Under the pieces are notes generated by a model. That model saw only the letters and a list, made by a program, of their open reading frames with translations. It ran no database searches and was not told the origin of the DNA. A stretch of DNA of 23,760 nt from JAQBGV01 sp032128395 (GTDB taxonomy: Bacteria > Planctomycetota > UBA8108 > UBA1146). Made by a program: the position numbers and the translations under genes. The DNA lies in the NCBI GenBank assembly GCA_032128395.1, contig JAQBGV010000038.1:1-23760 (forward strand). Direction: 5' to 3'. Positions 16,365-23,760 of this stretch are shown piece by piece (positions within the stretch are counted from its first letter, which is position 1; each line of letters begins with the position of its first letter).

Positions 16365-17743
16365 GAGGCCTCCGCTCGGGAGTGGGCAGCGAACATCGCC
16401 TCGAGCTCACCCGGCCCCGCGCATGCGATCGTGATCGGGATCGTGCCGATCCGCCGCAGCTCCGCCTCGACCTGTTCGGTGGTGAGCTCAGGGATGGCGT
16501 CGCTCCAGACCGGCGCGTAGGTGCTCTCATCGAAGACCACTGCGACGAGTCGCACTCCCCGTGCCACCGCGCTCTCGACTGCGCGCAGCCATGCGCCTCT
16601 GCGCATCAGGTAGGGGGAGACGAAGATCAGGGCTGCGGAGCCACGCGGGATCCGGTCCAGAGCGCCGTCGAGCCAGGCGTCGAGCGAGTTCGGCTCGCTT
16701 GCGCGCAGGGCGACGAGGCAGTCGAGGATCGTTCGGACCTGCCCGGTCCCCCCGGCGAGGGGAACCAGTCGCTCGGGCTGCTCTCCGGGGACGACCGAAA
16801 CTCGTTGGCCGAGCCGGAGTGCTTCGCGAGCGATCGAGCCGGTGATCCGAATCGCGGTCTCCACCGTCGAGGTGCGCCCCGACCCGGCGCTGGCTCGTCG
16901 ATGAAGATCGAGGACGATATGGAGATCTCCGGTGACGACGGGGTGAAACTCTTTCACGATGGGAATCCGGTGGCGCGCCGTCAGCGGCCAGTGGATTCGC
17001 CGCGGGGAGTCGCCACGGCGGTACTCCCGAACTCCGCGCAACTCGTCCTCGTCCCCGATCTCCCGCGCGGTGAGGTGTTCGATGATCGTCGCCACCGCGT
17101 CCCCTCCCCGATCGAGGGGGGGGATGTCGTGTAGTGACGGGTAGACGATCAGCTCGCCCCTCTGTTCGAGATGACGGCGCACTTCGAACCACCCGAAGGG
17201 GTCGGAGATTCGGATCGCGGTGGGACCGATCGTGTAGATCCCGCGCGGGAAGATCGCGTACCCAGAGTATCGAGCGGTGATCGACTCTCCCGGGAGCAAT
17301 CGATCGGTCAAGATCAGATCCTTTTGCGCATGGATCTCCGGTGGAAAGATCTCGCTCACCCGGGGGAAGAAGCAGGTCCAGCGGGAGTGGTTCTCGAGAC
17401 GCATCTCGACGATGACCTCGACCCCCTCGTGAACGCAGGCGGGGGCGAGTCGAATCAGTCGCAGCCCTCTTGCGATTCGGCCGAGGAGAATCGCAAGGAT
17501 CAGCGGCGGGACGATCAGCGCCATGCCGAGCGCGAACAGCGTCGGGTTCGCGCCGTAGATCCCGACGAGGAGCGCGACGACGCCGAGGATGAGCCAGAGG
17601 AAGCCGAGGCCACTTGCGCAGCGTGGGCGGAGCACGAGCCCCGCCGCCGATCCTCGGGCGAGTTCCGACGGGTCAGGATGTCGAACCGCACCATCCTCCG
17701 GCGCGGGGGCCTCGCGGTCGCCGTGGCGAGAAGAGCGGGTCAA
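16361..17743 (-). CDS. DUF58 family membrane-associated protein
   Basis: A 460-residue protein with two membrane helices near the N-terminus (about 43-62 and 67-88), a beta-rich region and the DUF58 signature at 233-258 (DELRGVREYRRGDSPRRIHWPL). A VWA-like fold follows (LHIVLDLHRR), where the MIDAS Ser positions appear degenerate. Such proteins are regularly encoded after MoxR ATPases and may act with them in assembling envelope complexes. The start is TTG 17743, overlapping the MoxR stop as TTGA. No better start lies nearby. Confidence 0.88.
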   Translation of the reverse strand: MTRSSRHGDREAPAPEDGAVRHPDPSELARGSAAGLVLRPRCASGLGFLWLILGVVALLVGIYGANPTLFALGMALIVPPLILAILLGRIARGLRLIRLAPACVHEGVEVIVEMRLENHSRWTCFFPRVSEIFPPEIHAQKDLILTDRLLPGESITARYSGYAIFPRGIYTIGPTAIRISDPFGWFEVRRHLEQRGELIVYPSLHDIPPLDRGGDAVATIIEHLTAREIGDEDELRGVREYRRGDSPRRIHWPLTARHRIPIVKEFHPVVTGDLHIVLDLHRRASAGSGRTSTVETAIRITGSIAREALRLGQRVSVVPGEQPERLVPLAGGTGQVRTILDCLVALRASEPNSLDAWLDGALDRIPRGSAALIFVSPYLMRRGAWLRAVESAVARGVRLVAVVFDESTYAPVWSDAIPELTTEQVEAELRRIGTIPITIACAGPGELEAMFAAHSRAEAS

Positions 17744-18699
17744 AGGGTCGCCGCCGCTCCGGGCATCGTCGGAACCGAGACGTCGGCGAGCACTTCAGCG
17801 ACGATGTCGGGAGCGCTCCCCCCGACCCGTCGTTGCGAATGCAGGATGAGGCGGTGAACGATCACGGCTGGTGCGATGTGCTTCACGATGTCCGGCGTGA
17901 CGAAGTCGTGGCCCCGCAACAGCGAGAAGGCCTGGGCGGTGCGCATCATCGCCAGGCTCCCCCGGGGGCTGACCCCGAGCTGCACGTCGGCACGACGACG
18001 TGTCGCGGCGGAGATTTCGGCGATGTACTTCAGCAGTTCCGGGACGATGCGAACCCGGCGCACCGCATCTTGGAGCTGGAGGAGCTCCACGGCCGAGACG
18101 ACCGGACCGACATCATGGATCGGGTGCTCCTCGATCTGGGCGGCGAGGATCTGCACTTCCTCTTCGACCCTCGGATATCCGAGCTCGAGCTGGACGAGGA
18201 AGCGGTCGATCTGAGCTTCGGGGAGCGGGAAGGTGCCGGTCAGCTCGATCGGGTTCTGCGTCGCGATGACGAAGAACGGTTCGGGGAGTGGCCGCGCCTC
18301 TCCCTCGATCGTGACCTGCCGCTCCTCCATCGCTTCGAGGAGGGCGGACTGGGTGCGCGGCGTGGTGCGATTGATCTCGTCGACCAGAAGGACCTGGGTG
18401 AAGACCGGCCCCGCGATGAATTCGAAGGACTCACGAACCGGTCGGTAGATCGAGACTCCGGTCACGTCGCTCGGCAACAAATCTGGAGTGCACTGGATCC
18501 GCTGGAAAGTGACACCGAGGGACTGGGCGATCGCACGGGCGAGCATCGTTTTCCCCAGTCCGGGTCGATCCTCGATCAGCACGTGCCCGCGGGCGAGGAG
18601 GGCGGCGACGGCGAGCTCGACCACGGACTCCTTGCCGACGATCACCCGTTGGATGTTTTCGAGGAGGCGTTCGAGCGCGGGGAAAGCGGGGGTCGGCAT
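17740..18699 (-). CDS. MoxR family AAA+ ATPase
   Basis: A 319-residue ATPase starting at ATG 18699. Walker A RPGLGKT is at 45-51, Walker B LLVDEIN at 104-110, then RTTPRTQSALLEAMEERQVT, sensor ATQNP at 146-150 and a C-terminal lid domain. It matches the usual length of about 320 residues. MoxR ATPases act as chaperone-like factors that remodel partner proteins, typically the DUF58 or VWA protein encoded next to them. It is the first gene of a four-gene operon (MoxR, DUF58, transglutaminase, DUF4129) held together by 4-base overlaps. The promoter should lie in the 215-bp gap shared with the divergent lipoprotein gene. Confidence 0.95.
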   Translation of the reverse strand: MPTPAFPALERLLENIQRVIVGKESVVELAVAALLARGHVLIEDRPGLGKTMLARAIAQSLGVTFQRIQCTPDLLPSDVTGVSIYRPVRESFEFIAGPVFTQVLLVDEINRTTPRTQSALLEAMEERQVTIEGEARPLPEPFFVIATQNPIELTGTFPLPEAQIDRFLVQLELGYPRVEEEVQILAAQIEEHPIHDVGPVVSAVELLQLQDAVRRVRIVPELLKYIAEISAATRRRADVQLGVSPRGSLAMMRTAQAFSLLRGHDFVTPDIVKHIAPAVIVHRLILHSQRRVGGSAPDIVAEVLADVSVPTMPGAAATL

Positions 18700-18914
18700 C
18701 GACTGTCCTGTCTCAGGTCCTCGGGCCCAGGGTGGCGCGAGCTCGGCGGTGGTCCGTGGGAGGCGAGTGGCTCCGTTCTCGGTCAGGATATGCCCCTCGG
18801 GTCCTCGCTGCTACCGCGGATCAGGGCCAGTTGCTCTCGCTCCCATCGCGTCTCCGCAGCGGTCCCGTTACGATGCGGCGATCGGACACCGTGAAATGGA
18901 CGGAGAGGGACGCG

Positions 18915-19613
18915 ATGCGACCCCGGATGACGATGCGATGGTGGGGCTCGAGCGCCTCTCTGACCCTCATGATGGCGCTTCTGGGATGTGGAGGGAGTCC
19001 CACTCCCCAGCCGTCGAAGAGCCAGCCTTCGAAGAGTGTCGGGGCGCTCGGGGACGGAACATCGCCATCGTCCTCGTCGCTAGCGAGCGCCCCCGCGAGA
19101 GCGGGTGAACGATTCGCGGTCCCGCCGGGGTTCCCGGACACCGAGGAGCACCAACTCGCGCCCGACCGCGCGCCCACGCCGTACACCGCGGCCGAGATCC
19201 GCGCGAATTGTCGGAAGGGTCGGATCAACAAGTGGCGAATGGTGACCGACCAGGGCGAGTTCGTGTCGGTGCAGCGGTTCGTCGCAGTCGATGAGAAGGG
19301 GGCGAGGATCCAGAGTTTGACGTTGAATGCCAATGGCTCTCCGACGGGGAAGTCCAAGAATACCTCCGGAACCTGGATCGAGTTCCAGGGGCACGCTTCC
19401 TATCCAGCCGCGATGACCGAGATCCGCAGCGAGTGGACCCAGGTTCCGATGGGCGAGTTCGAATGCTGGGTCTATATCGTCGAAGAGAAGGGCACCACGA
19501 CGACCTACTGGTTCGCGAAGACGATGCCGGGACCACCGGTGAGAATCGACATTACGAAGGGGAAGAAGCGCCTCCTCGAAATGGAACAGATCGAACTGGT
19601 CACCGGCAAGTAG
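18915..19613 (+). CDS. putative lipoprotein of unknown function
   Basis: A 232-residue protein from ATG 18915, with GGAGAGG closely upstream; ATGs further upstream lack such a site. The N-terminus is a lipoprotein signal (MRWWGSSASLTLMMALLGC) with lipobox Cys at residue 25, followed by a Ser/Pro/Lys-rich tether to about residue 70. The mature domain (about 85-232) is beta-rich, with WRMVTDQGEF, GEFECWVYIVEEKGTTTTYWFAK and MPGPPVRI. The pattern of a treated property followed by a Trp-Phe-Ala-Lys and Pro-Gly-Pro-Pro motif resembles planctomycete hypothetical proteins, but I do not know a function. Confidence 0.8.
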   Translation: MRPRMTMRWWGSSASLTLMMALLGCGGSPTPQPSKSQPSKSVGALGDGTSPSSSSLASAPARAGERFAVPPGFPDTEEHQLAPDRAPTPYTAAEIRANCRKGRINKWRMVTDQGEFVSVQRFVAVDEKGARIQSLTLNANGSPTGKSKNTSGTWIEFQGHASYPAAMTEIRSEWTQVPMGEFECWVYIVEEKGTTTTYWFAKTMPGPPVRIDITKGKKRLLEMEQIELVTGK

Positions 19614-19645
19614 GGGACAGGCTCCGCACAGCGGAGCCTGTCCCC
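19613..19645. terminator. perfect 15-bp palindromic terminator / dispersed repeat copy
   Basis: GGGGACAGGCTCCGC (19613-19627) and GCGGAGCCTGTCCCC (19631-19645) pair perfectly around ACA. The stem begins in the last base of the lipoprotein TAG stop and is followed by ACGTTTCT. It separates convergent genes (lipoprotein and flotillin), so it may act both ways. It resembles the palindrome at 2860-2897 in sequence and in its placement against TAG. Confidence 0.85.
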
Positions 19646-19664
19646 ACGTTTCTAGGAGTTGCAG

Positions 19665-21248
19665 CTAGACCTCGTCGACCGTCGCTCCGTTCGTCTCGGC
19701 GTCGGCCAACCGCGGGTTCGCCCTCACCGTACCGAGGATGCCCGGGAGGTCGATCCCCACCTGCTCCGCGAGTTCGTGGATCGGCGGGAGCGCACCGATC
19801 AGACCGCGCAGGAATCCCGCCGTCGAGCCCTCTCCGCCACCGCTTGCGCCGGAGTCCCAGACGGTGACCTTGTCGATCTTCAGGTTCTGGATCGCTTTGA
19901 CCTGCGTGGCGACCAGCTCCGGCAGCTTCTCGACCATCAGCAGCGTCGGAGCGAGGTCCGGCCGGTCGCCACAGCTGCGCACCAGGTCCGCGTAACCCTT
20001 GGCCTTTGCCTCGAGCACCTTGCGGACACCCTCTGCCTCCGCCTCGTACTTGGCGAGAATACCATCGGCGTTTCCTCGGGCGATCCGGCGGATCCTCTCC
20101 GCCTCGGCCTCGGCGTCGATCTCGATCTTCTTCCGCTCGATGACTTGCTGGACGAGCTGCTCCTTCTCGAGGCGCGCGGACTCCTGCTCTTTCTGGGCGA
20201 TCAGGATGTCGCGGCGCGAATCAGCGAGGGCGACCTCGCCGCGTCGGCTCGCGTCGGCCTGCTTCTCTTCCAGAGTTGCATTGAAGTTCGCGATGTTCGC
20301 CTGGGCGGCGTTCTCCCCTTCGACCCCGGTCGCCTCGAGGCTCGCGTTCTTCACGCGTTGGTCCCGCTCGGCGGTCTTGATGCCGATCTGAAGGCTGGCG
20401 TCGTAGGCCGCGATGTTCGCCTTGGCCTCGTTCTCGCCCTGTACCCCTTGCGACTCGAGCAAGGCGACTTGGATCCGGCGGTCTCGTTCCGCCGCCTTCC
20501 TTCCGATATCCGCTTTCGCGTGCTGGTTGGCGACCTCGACCTCTCTCTCCCGAATCGCGGTCGATTCACCGATCGCACCGTTCCTCTCCGCCTCGGCGAC
20601 CTCGATCTTCGCCTGGTTGATCGCCGTCGCCGCGGCCTTCTGACCGATCGCCTCGATGTAGCCCGACTCATCCGTGATGTCGCGAATGTTCACGTTGATC
20701 ACCGTGAGGCCGATCTTGTTCAGCTCGGCGCCCACGTTCGTGGTGATCAGATCGAGGAATTTTTCGCGGTCCTGGTTGATCTCCTCGATCGACAGGGTGG
20801 CGATCACCAAGCGGAGCTGACCGAGGATGATGTCGCTCGCCTGATCGCGGATGTCCTTCGGGGTCAGTCCGAGGAGACGCTCCGCCGCGTTGTTCAGGAT
20901 CTCCGGTACGGTCGAGATGCCGATCGTGAAGGTCGAGGGGACGTTCACTCGGATGTTCTGGCGCGAGAGTGCGCTGGTGAGGTCGATCTCGATCGTCATC
21001 GGCTCCAGTGACAGGAAATAGTAGTCCTGGATCACCGGCCAGATCATCGTTCCTCCGCCGTGACTGCACTTGGCCGCGCGGTTTCCGCCGACCCTTCCGT
21101 ACACCACGAGGATGCGGTTCGACGGGCACCGCTTGTAGCGACGCGCAACGAAGAGGGAGAGGAAGAACAGGATCGCGACGGGGATCCCGATGAGCATCGC
21201 GGTGTACGTACCGCTGCTGATCTGTGCGAGAGGGATCACGTGCAGCAT
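19665..21248 (-). CDS. flotillin-like SPFH/band-7 membrane scaffold protein
   Basis: A 527-residue protein starting at ATG 21248 with GGAGGG upstream. One membrane helix lies at 14-34, then the SPFH domain at about 45-215 and a long Ala/Glu-rich coiled-coil region at about 215-430 typical of flotillins, ending in a C-terminal oligomerisation region. The coiled region contains two tandem copies of a 40-residue unit starting at AERD 253 and 293 (GV-GEN-A-ANIA core). Flotillins organise membrane microdomains. The gene follows the NfeD-like gene by 151 bp on the same strand, matching the frequent NfeD/flotillin pairing. Confidence 0.93.
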   Translation of the reverse strand: MLHVIPLAQISSGTYTAMLIGIPVAILFFLSLFVARRYKRCPSNRILVVYGRVGGNRAAKCSHGGGTMIWPVIQDYYFLSLEPMTIEIDLTSALSRQNIRVNVPSTFTIGISTVPEILNNAAERLLGLTPKDIRDQASDIILGQLRLVIATLSIEEINQDREKFLDLITTNVGAELNKIGLTVINVNIRDITDESGYIEAIGQKAAATAINQAKIEVAEAERNGAIGESTAIREREVEVANQHAKADIGRKAAERDRRIQVALLESQGVQGENEAKANIAAYDASLQIGIKTAERDQRVKNASLEATGVEGENAAQANIANFNATLEEKQADASRRGEVALADSRRDILIAQKEQESARLEKEQLVQQVIERKKIEIDAEAEAERIRRIARGNADGILAKYEAEAEGVRKVLEAKAKGYADLVRSCGDRPDLAPTLLMVEKLPELVATQVKAIQNLKIDKVTVWDSGASGGGEGSTAGFLRGLIGALPPIHELAEQVGIDLPGILGTVRANPRLADAETNGATVDEV

Positions 21249-21399
21249 TCGGCCCTCCGTTCATGAGGAGAGTCCCGGCGGTCGCGGGGCGAGACTCGAG
21301 CCAACCGAGTGGGCTCGGTCCGCGAGCGATCGGGCTCAGGATCACTTCAAGAAGTGCCCAGGGGGGCGCGCCCGACGCGCCCAAATCCGTGACGCGGCA

Positions 21400-22002
21400 C
21401 TACGTCGCGGGCTCGATGATCAGAGTTTCGTCCTCCTGCACGCCGACCACGCGGGCGGTGGCAAAGGAGGCGATTTCGGTCGAGGCGCTCACCGCATCGA
21501 GCACCTTGCGGCGACCGTCCACGGTGATCTCGATCTGGCCTCGCCCCTGACCCTTGGCGGGGACCTTCAGGTACACGCGACCCATGTTTCCGATGCAATT
21601 CTTCACGTCGTAGCCGCCGGACTCATCGAGGCGACGCATATAGTACAGGCCGAGCGAGGAGATGGTCATCAGGAAGAAGCCGAACCCGGAGGCAGACAAC
21701 GCAGAAAGCACTGAGCCGAGTCCCCACTCCTGTCGGCACGCGAGGCCCAACCATCCCGCACCCATCAAGAAGGAGAGGATGGAGAGGAGGGAGAAGAACG
21801 AGAACTCGCCTCCGTGCCCTTCCACCCCGTCGGAGTGATCGAGATCGAAGTCTCCGTCGTGGCCTGTCCCGAGCATCAACAGGAGCACGCGGAGGAGAAA
21901 CAGGAGTGTGCCGATCGCCGCCATGACGAAATACACCGAGGAGTCGGTGAATTCGGAGAAGAACTGGTCGGCGATCGAGTCGAGGAAGCCCGCGAGGACC
22001 AT
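21400..22002 (-). CDS. NfeD-like membrane protein
   Basis: A 200-residue protein with three membrane-spanning stretches (about 22-44, 67-90 and 94-121), separated by an acidic, Asp/His-rich loop (GHDGDFDLDHSDGVEGHGG). A C-terminal soluble OB-fold-like domain follows (about 130-200, NMGRVYLKVPAKGQGRGQIEITVDG). This fits the short NfeD/YuaF class that partners flotillins. The ATG at 22002 has a GGAG-type site close upstream. The His/Asp-rich loop could bind metal, but that is only a guess. Confidence 0.85.
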   Translation of the reverse strand: MVLAGFLDSIADQFFSEFTDSSVYFVMAAIGTLLFLLRVLLLMLGTGHDGDFDLDHSDGVEGHGGEFSFFSLLSILSFLMGAGWLGLACRQEWGLGSVLSALSASGFGFFLMTISSLGLYYMRRLDESGGYDVKNCIGNMGRVYLKVPAKGQGRGQIEITVDGRRKVLDAVSASTEIASFATARVVGVQEDETLIIEPAT

Positions 22003-22145
22003 ATCTCCACCCTTCCCTGTCCCACACGCCCCCGGAGGAGCGCCCCGGCCCCAGGATATGCAAAAGAGCGTCCGAATCCTTCATCCAAATCGGGTGTGCG
22101 GGTGATGTCGACCTTCGAGCCGAGCGTTCCGAGAGAGTCTATCGC

Positions 22146-23444
22146 CTACGGGATTTCGGTGTACTTTCCTCGGTTTTGACGCGCGAGCTCCCTCAAGAAC
22201 CCACGCACCTTGATCGAGTTGCTGGGGAAACCGATCGCGTGGATCTCGACATTCTCAAAACGATTTCGCGTGTCGACCCACGCCATGAGATCGGGAACGA
22301 CGATCGGATCCTGCTTCCGAAAAGGCATGCCGTCGGAAAGGACGACGATCGTGCGCACGCCGGAGTTGTCGAACGCGGCCTCGAGTGCGCGATCGGTCCA
22401 GGTCTCCCCGGACGGCTCGAGCTTGCGCACGAAAGAAATCGCTCGGCGCTTGACGTCGGGGGTTGCGGGTTGCAGTCCCTTGGAGAGGAGGTTGAACCCA
22501 TCACTGAACGAGATCACGTTGAACCGGAAGTTCCGGGGGAGGCTGGAGATCATACGGACGAGTTCGTTCTGCGCGCGCTTCATGCGCTGCCTCGTCCCAG
22601 GCTGCGGGGCCTCGTCGATCTCTCCGCCCTCGGTCTCTGGGAGCGGATCCTCCTCACTCATGCTGCTGCTGGTGTCGATGAGGAAGACCACATGCATCGA
22701 GAGGATCTCTTGCCCGAAGAACGTCGGGTAGCGACCGACGACCGAAGTCCCGCGCCGCTCCCACTCGATCTCACCGAGTGGATTCTTCTTCTTCTTGTTG
22801 ACCGGATCGAGGAGCTCCTCCTCGTGTTTCCTCCACAGCTCCTTGAACTCCTTGGACCCGAAGACGTCCTGTCCGCTCCACAGGTTCAACACCCGACGAA
22901 TCTCGTTCGCGACCTGCCCGAGCTCGAGCTCCTGATCCTCTTGGAACTCGAGGGCACGGATCAAATGCGGGAACGCACCGCGATGGTCTTTCGCCTCGAG
23001 CGCCAGGATCGCGACGGTCTTCACCGCATCGGAGCGATCGAAGAGACCGGTCAGGACCGCGGTGAACGCGTCTCGGTTTCTCCGCTCGACGAGCACTTGG
23101 ATCAGCTGGATGCGCACCGCTTCGCTCTTGTGTTCCGTGCACTTCGTGCACAACCACGCGAGGGCAGGGTCCCGATCGACCTTCTCGAGTGCCTTTCGGA
23201 CGATCTTCTCGAGCGCTGGGTCGTCGCAGAGGAGCCCGTCGACGATCAGGATCTCCGCCGCGGTCGCGCTCCCTTCCGCAACGAGATTCTCGGCCCCAGT
23301 ACGCACCCGCTCCGTGTCCTTCTTCTCGATCGCGTCGACGAATTCCTTCCGGAGGGTGGCGAGGTCTGCAGGCAGGAGAATCGTGGCGGAGAGGTTCGTC
23401 GCGAGGAGGGTGAGGCAGAGCGTGATGGCGAGCCGACGCGTCAC
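22146..23444 (-). CDS. secreted von Willebrand factor A protein with HEAT-like N-terminal region
   Basis: A 432-residue protein from GTG 23444, with AAGGAGGG 4 bases upstream; the longer upstream reading has no ribosome site and poor protein character. The signal peptide (MTRRLAITLCLTLLATNLSA) is likely cleaved near residue 20. Residues about 30-200 are helical with repeated Leu/Ala patterns like HEAT repeats (DAVKTVAILALEAKDHRGAFPHLIRAL). A VWA domain runs from about 248 to 430 with MIDAS DTSSS at 257-261, a later Thr (about 350) and LSDG at 369-372, so metal binding should be intact. No C-terminal anchor is seen. It lies upstream of the NfeD/flotillin genes by 143 bp. Confidence 0.88.
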   Translation of the reverse strand: MTRRLAITLCLTLLATNLSATILLPADLATLRKEFVDAIEKKDTERVRTGAENLVAEGSATAAEILIVDGLLCDDPALEKIVRKALEKVDRDPALAWLCTKCTEHKSEAVRIQLIQVLVERRNRDAFTAVLTGLFDRSDAVKTVAILALEAKDHRGAFPHLIRALEFQEDQELELGQVANEIRRVLNLWSGQDVFGSKEFKELWRKHEEELLDPVNKKKKNPLGEIEWERRGTSVVGRYPTFFGQEILSMHVVFLIDTSSSMSEEDPLPETEGGEIDEAPQPGTRQRMKRAQNELVRMISSLPRNFRFNVISFSDGFNLLSKGLQPATPDVKRRAISFVRKLEPSGETWTDRALEAAFDNSGVRTIVVLSDGMPFRKQDPIVVPDLMAWVDTRNRFENVEIHAIGFPSNSIKVRGFLRELARQNRGKYTEIP

Positions 23445-23760
23445 GGAGCCCTCCTTCCGACCGATCTCAAGGGACGCGGAGACTCCCGAGCCTACCGGCG
23501 AAACCGGAAGCAGTACAGAGGACTGGCTCGCCCCGACCGCAGGCGTGGCCCTCGCCACGTCGAGGATCGTGACGGGCCCTCATCGGCGGCCGCTCCAAAT
23601 GATGGGACTGGCTCGCCGAAGGTGATGCCTGTCCCGGACGCTGGCCTGCCGATCCCGGGACTGCTTTCGGGAATAAGGCGAGCAACCCCGCCTCGCTCCC
23701 GGCGGCTGCCATAAGCAGCGTCGGGTGGCACCCACAGGGGACCCATTTACTGTGTGGTGT
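23445..23760. other. non-coding end region, no gene supported
   Basis: These 316 bp upstream of the VWA gene contain short ORFs on both strands with no signal peptide, motif or ribosome site. The minus strand just before the VWA start carries its Shine-Dalgarno. A small CCGG-TTTCG-CCGG stem (about 23493-23510) is the only structure noted. The region probably includes the VWA promoter and may run into a gene beyond the edge. Confidence 0.5.

Noticed and set aside
22176..23714. Plus-strand ORF of 512 codons opposite the second VWA gene
   Set aside because: Shadow frame; the minus strand has signal peptide, MIDAS motif and ribosome site.
1..23760. tRNA, rRNA, CRISPR, insertion sequence or prophage
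   Set aside because: No direct-repeat array, transposase, integrase or recognisable RNA gene was seen on either strand.

Overview
This is a GC-rich, gene-dense bacterial window with strong G/C bias at third codon positions. It looks like a planctomycete (Planctomycetota) or close relative. The signs are a YfbK-type von Willebrand protein with an N-terminal tail typical of that phylum, an ECF-like sigma factor next to a Ser/Thr kinase, a thioredoxin-like/CxxCH/double-PDZ protein of a type I associate with planctomycetes, a flotillin/NfeD pair and a MoxR-DUF58-transglutaminase operon. The phylum call rests on family recognition only. I see no rRNA, tRNA, CRISPR array, insertion sequence or phage gene.

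Layout, left to right. A large membrane VWA protein (+, cut by the left edge) ends in a strong palindromic terminator. It meets a two-gene minus-strand unit: a sigma-70/ECF-like factor (start 4071) and a translationally coupled unknown protein. Divergent from the sigma gene is a soluble Ser/Thr kinase (4304-5239); the shared promoter region carries outward-facing copies of GATGGAAC. A membrane-anchored C39-type cysteine peptidase follows (5360-6172), converging on a sigma-54 activator (6194-7687, -). A structured non-coding gap of about 440 bp (7688-8127) leads to an M28-type peptidase (8128-9735).

The most remarkable gene is at 9794-11146 (-). A simple reading gives an ORF starting around 10963. 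However, the same frame continues upstream to an ATG at 11146 that has a near-perfect Shine-Dalgarno and a signal peptide, interrupted only by two TGA codons four residues apart. The reading FR-TGA-ES-TGA-RDC puts both TGAs at the redox-active cysteines of the thioredoxin-like motif. TGA is a normal stop elsewhere in the window. A 7-bp hairpin with an AGTTG loop lies 25 nt after the second TGA and 34 nt after the first, as expected of a bacterial SECIS. I read this as a diselenocysteine (UxxU) exported protein with a CxxCH motif and two PDZ domains.

Divergent from it is an ABC exporter pair (ATPase 11249-12064, permease 12061-13746). Next is a tightly overlapped minus-strand operon: MoxR ATPase, DUF58 protein, transglutaminase membrane protein and DUF4129 protein (18699 down to 13756). 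Consecutive genes share 4-base GTGA or TTGA overlaps. A lipoprotein (18915-19613, +) ends in a second palindrome related to the first. It faces a minus-strand group of VWA lipidless secreted protein, NfeD-like protein and flotillin (23444 down to 19665). The last 316 bp hold no gene I can support.
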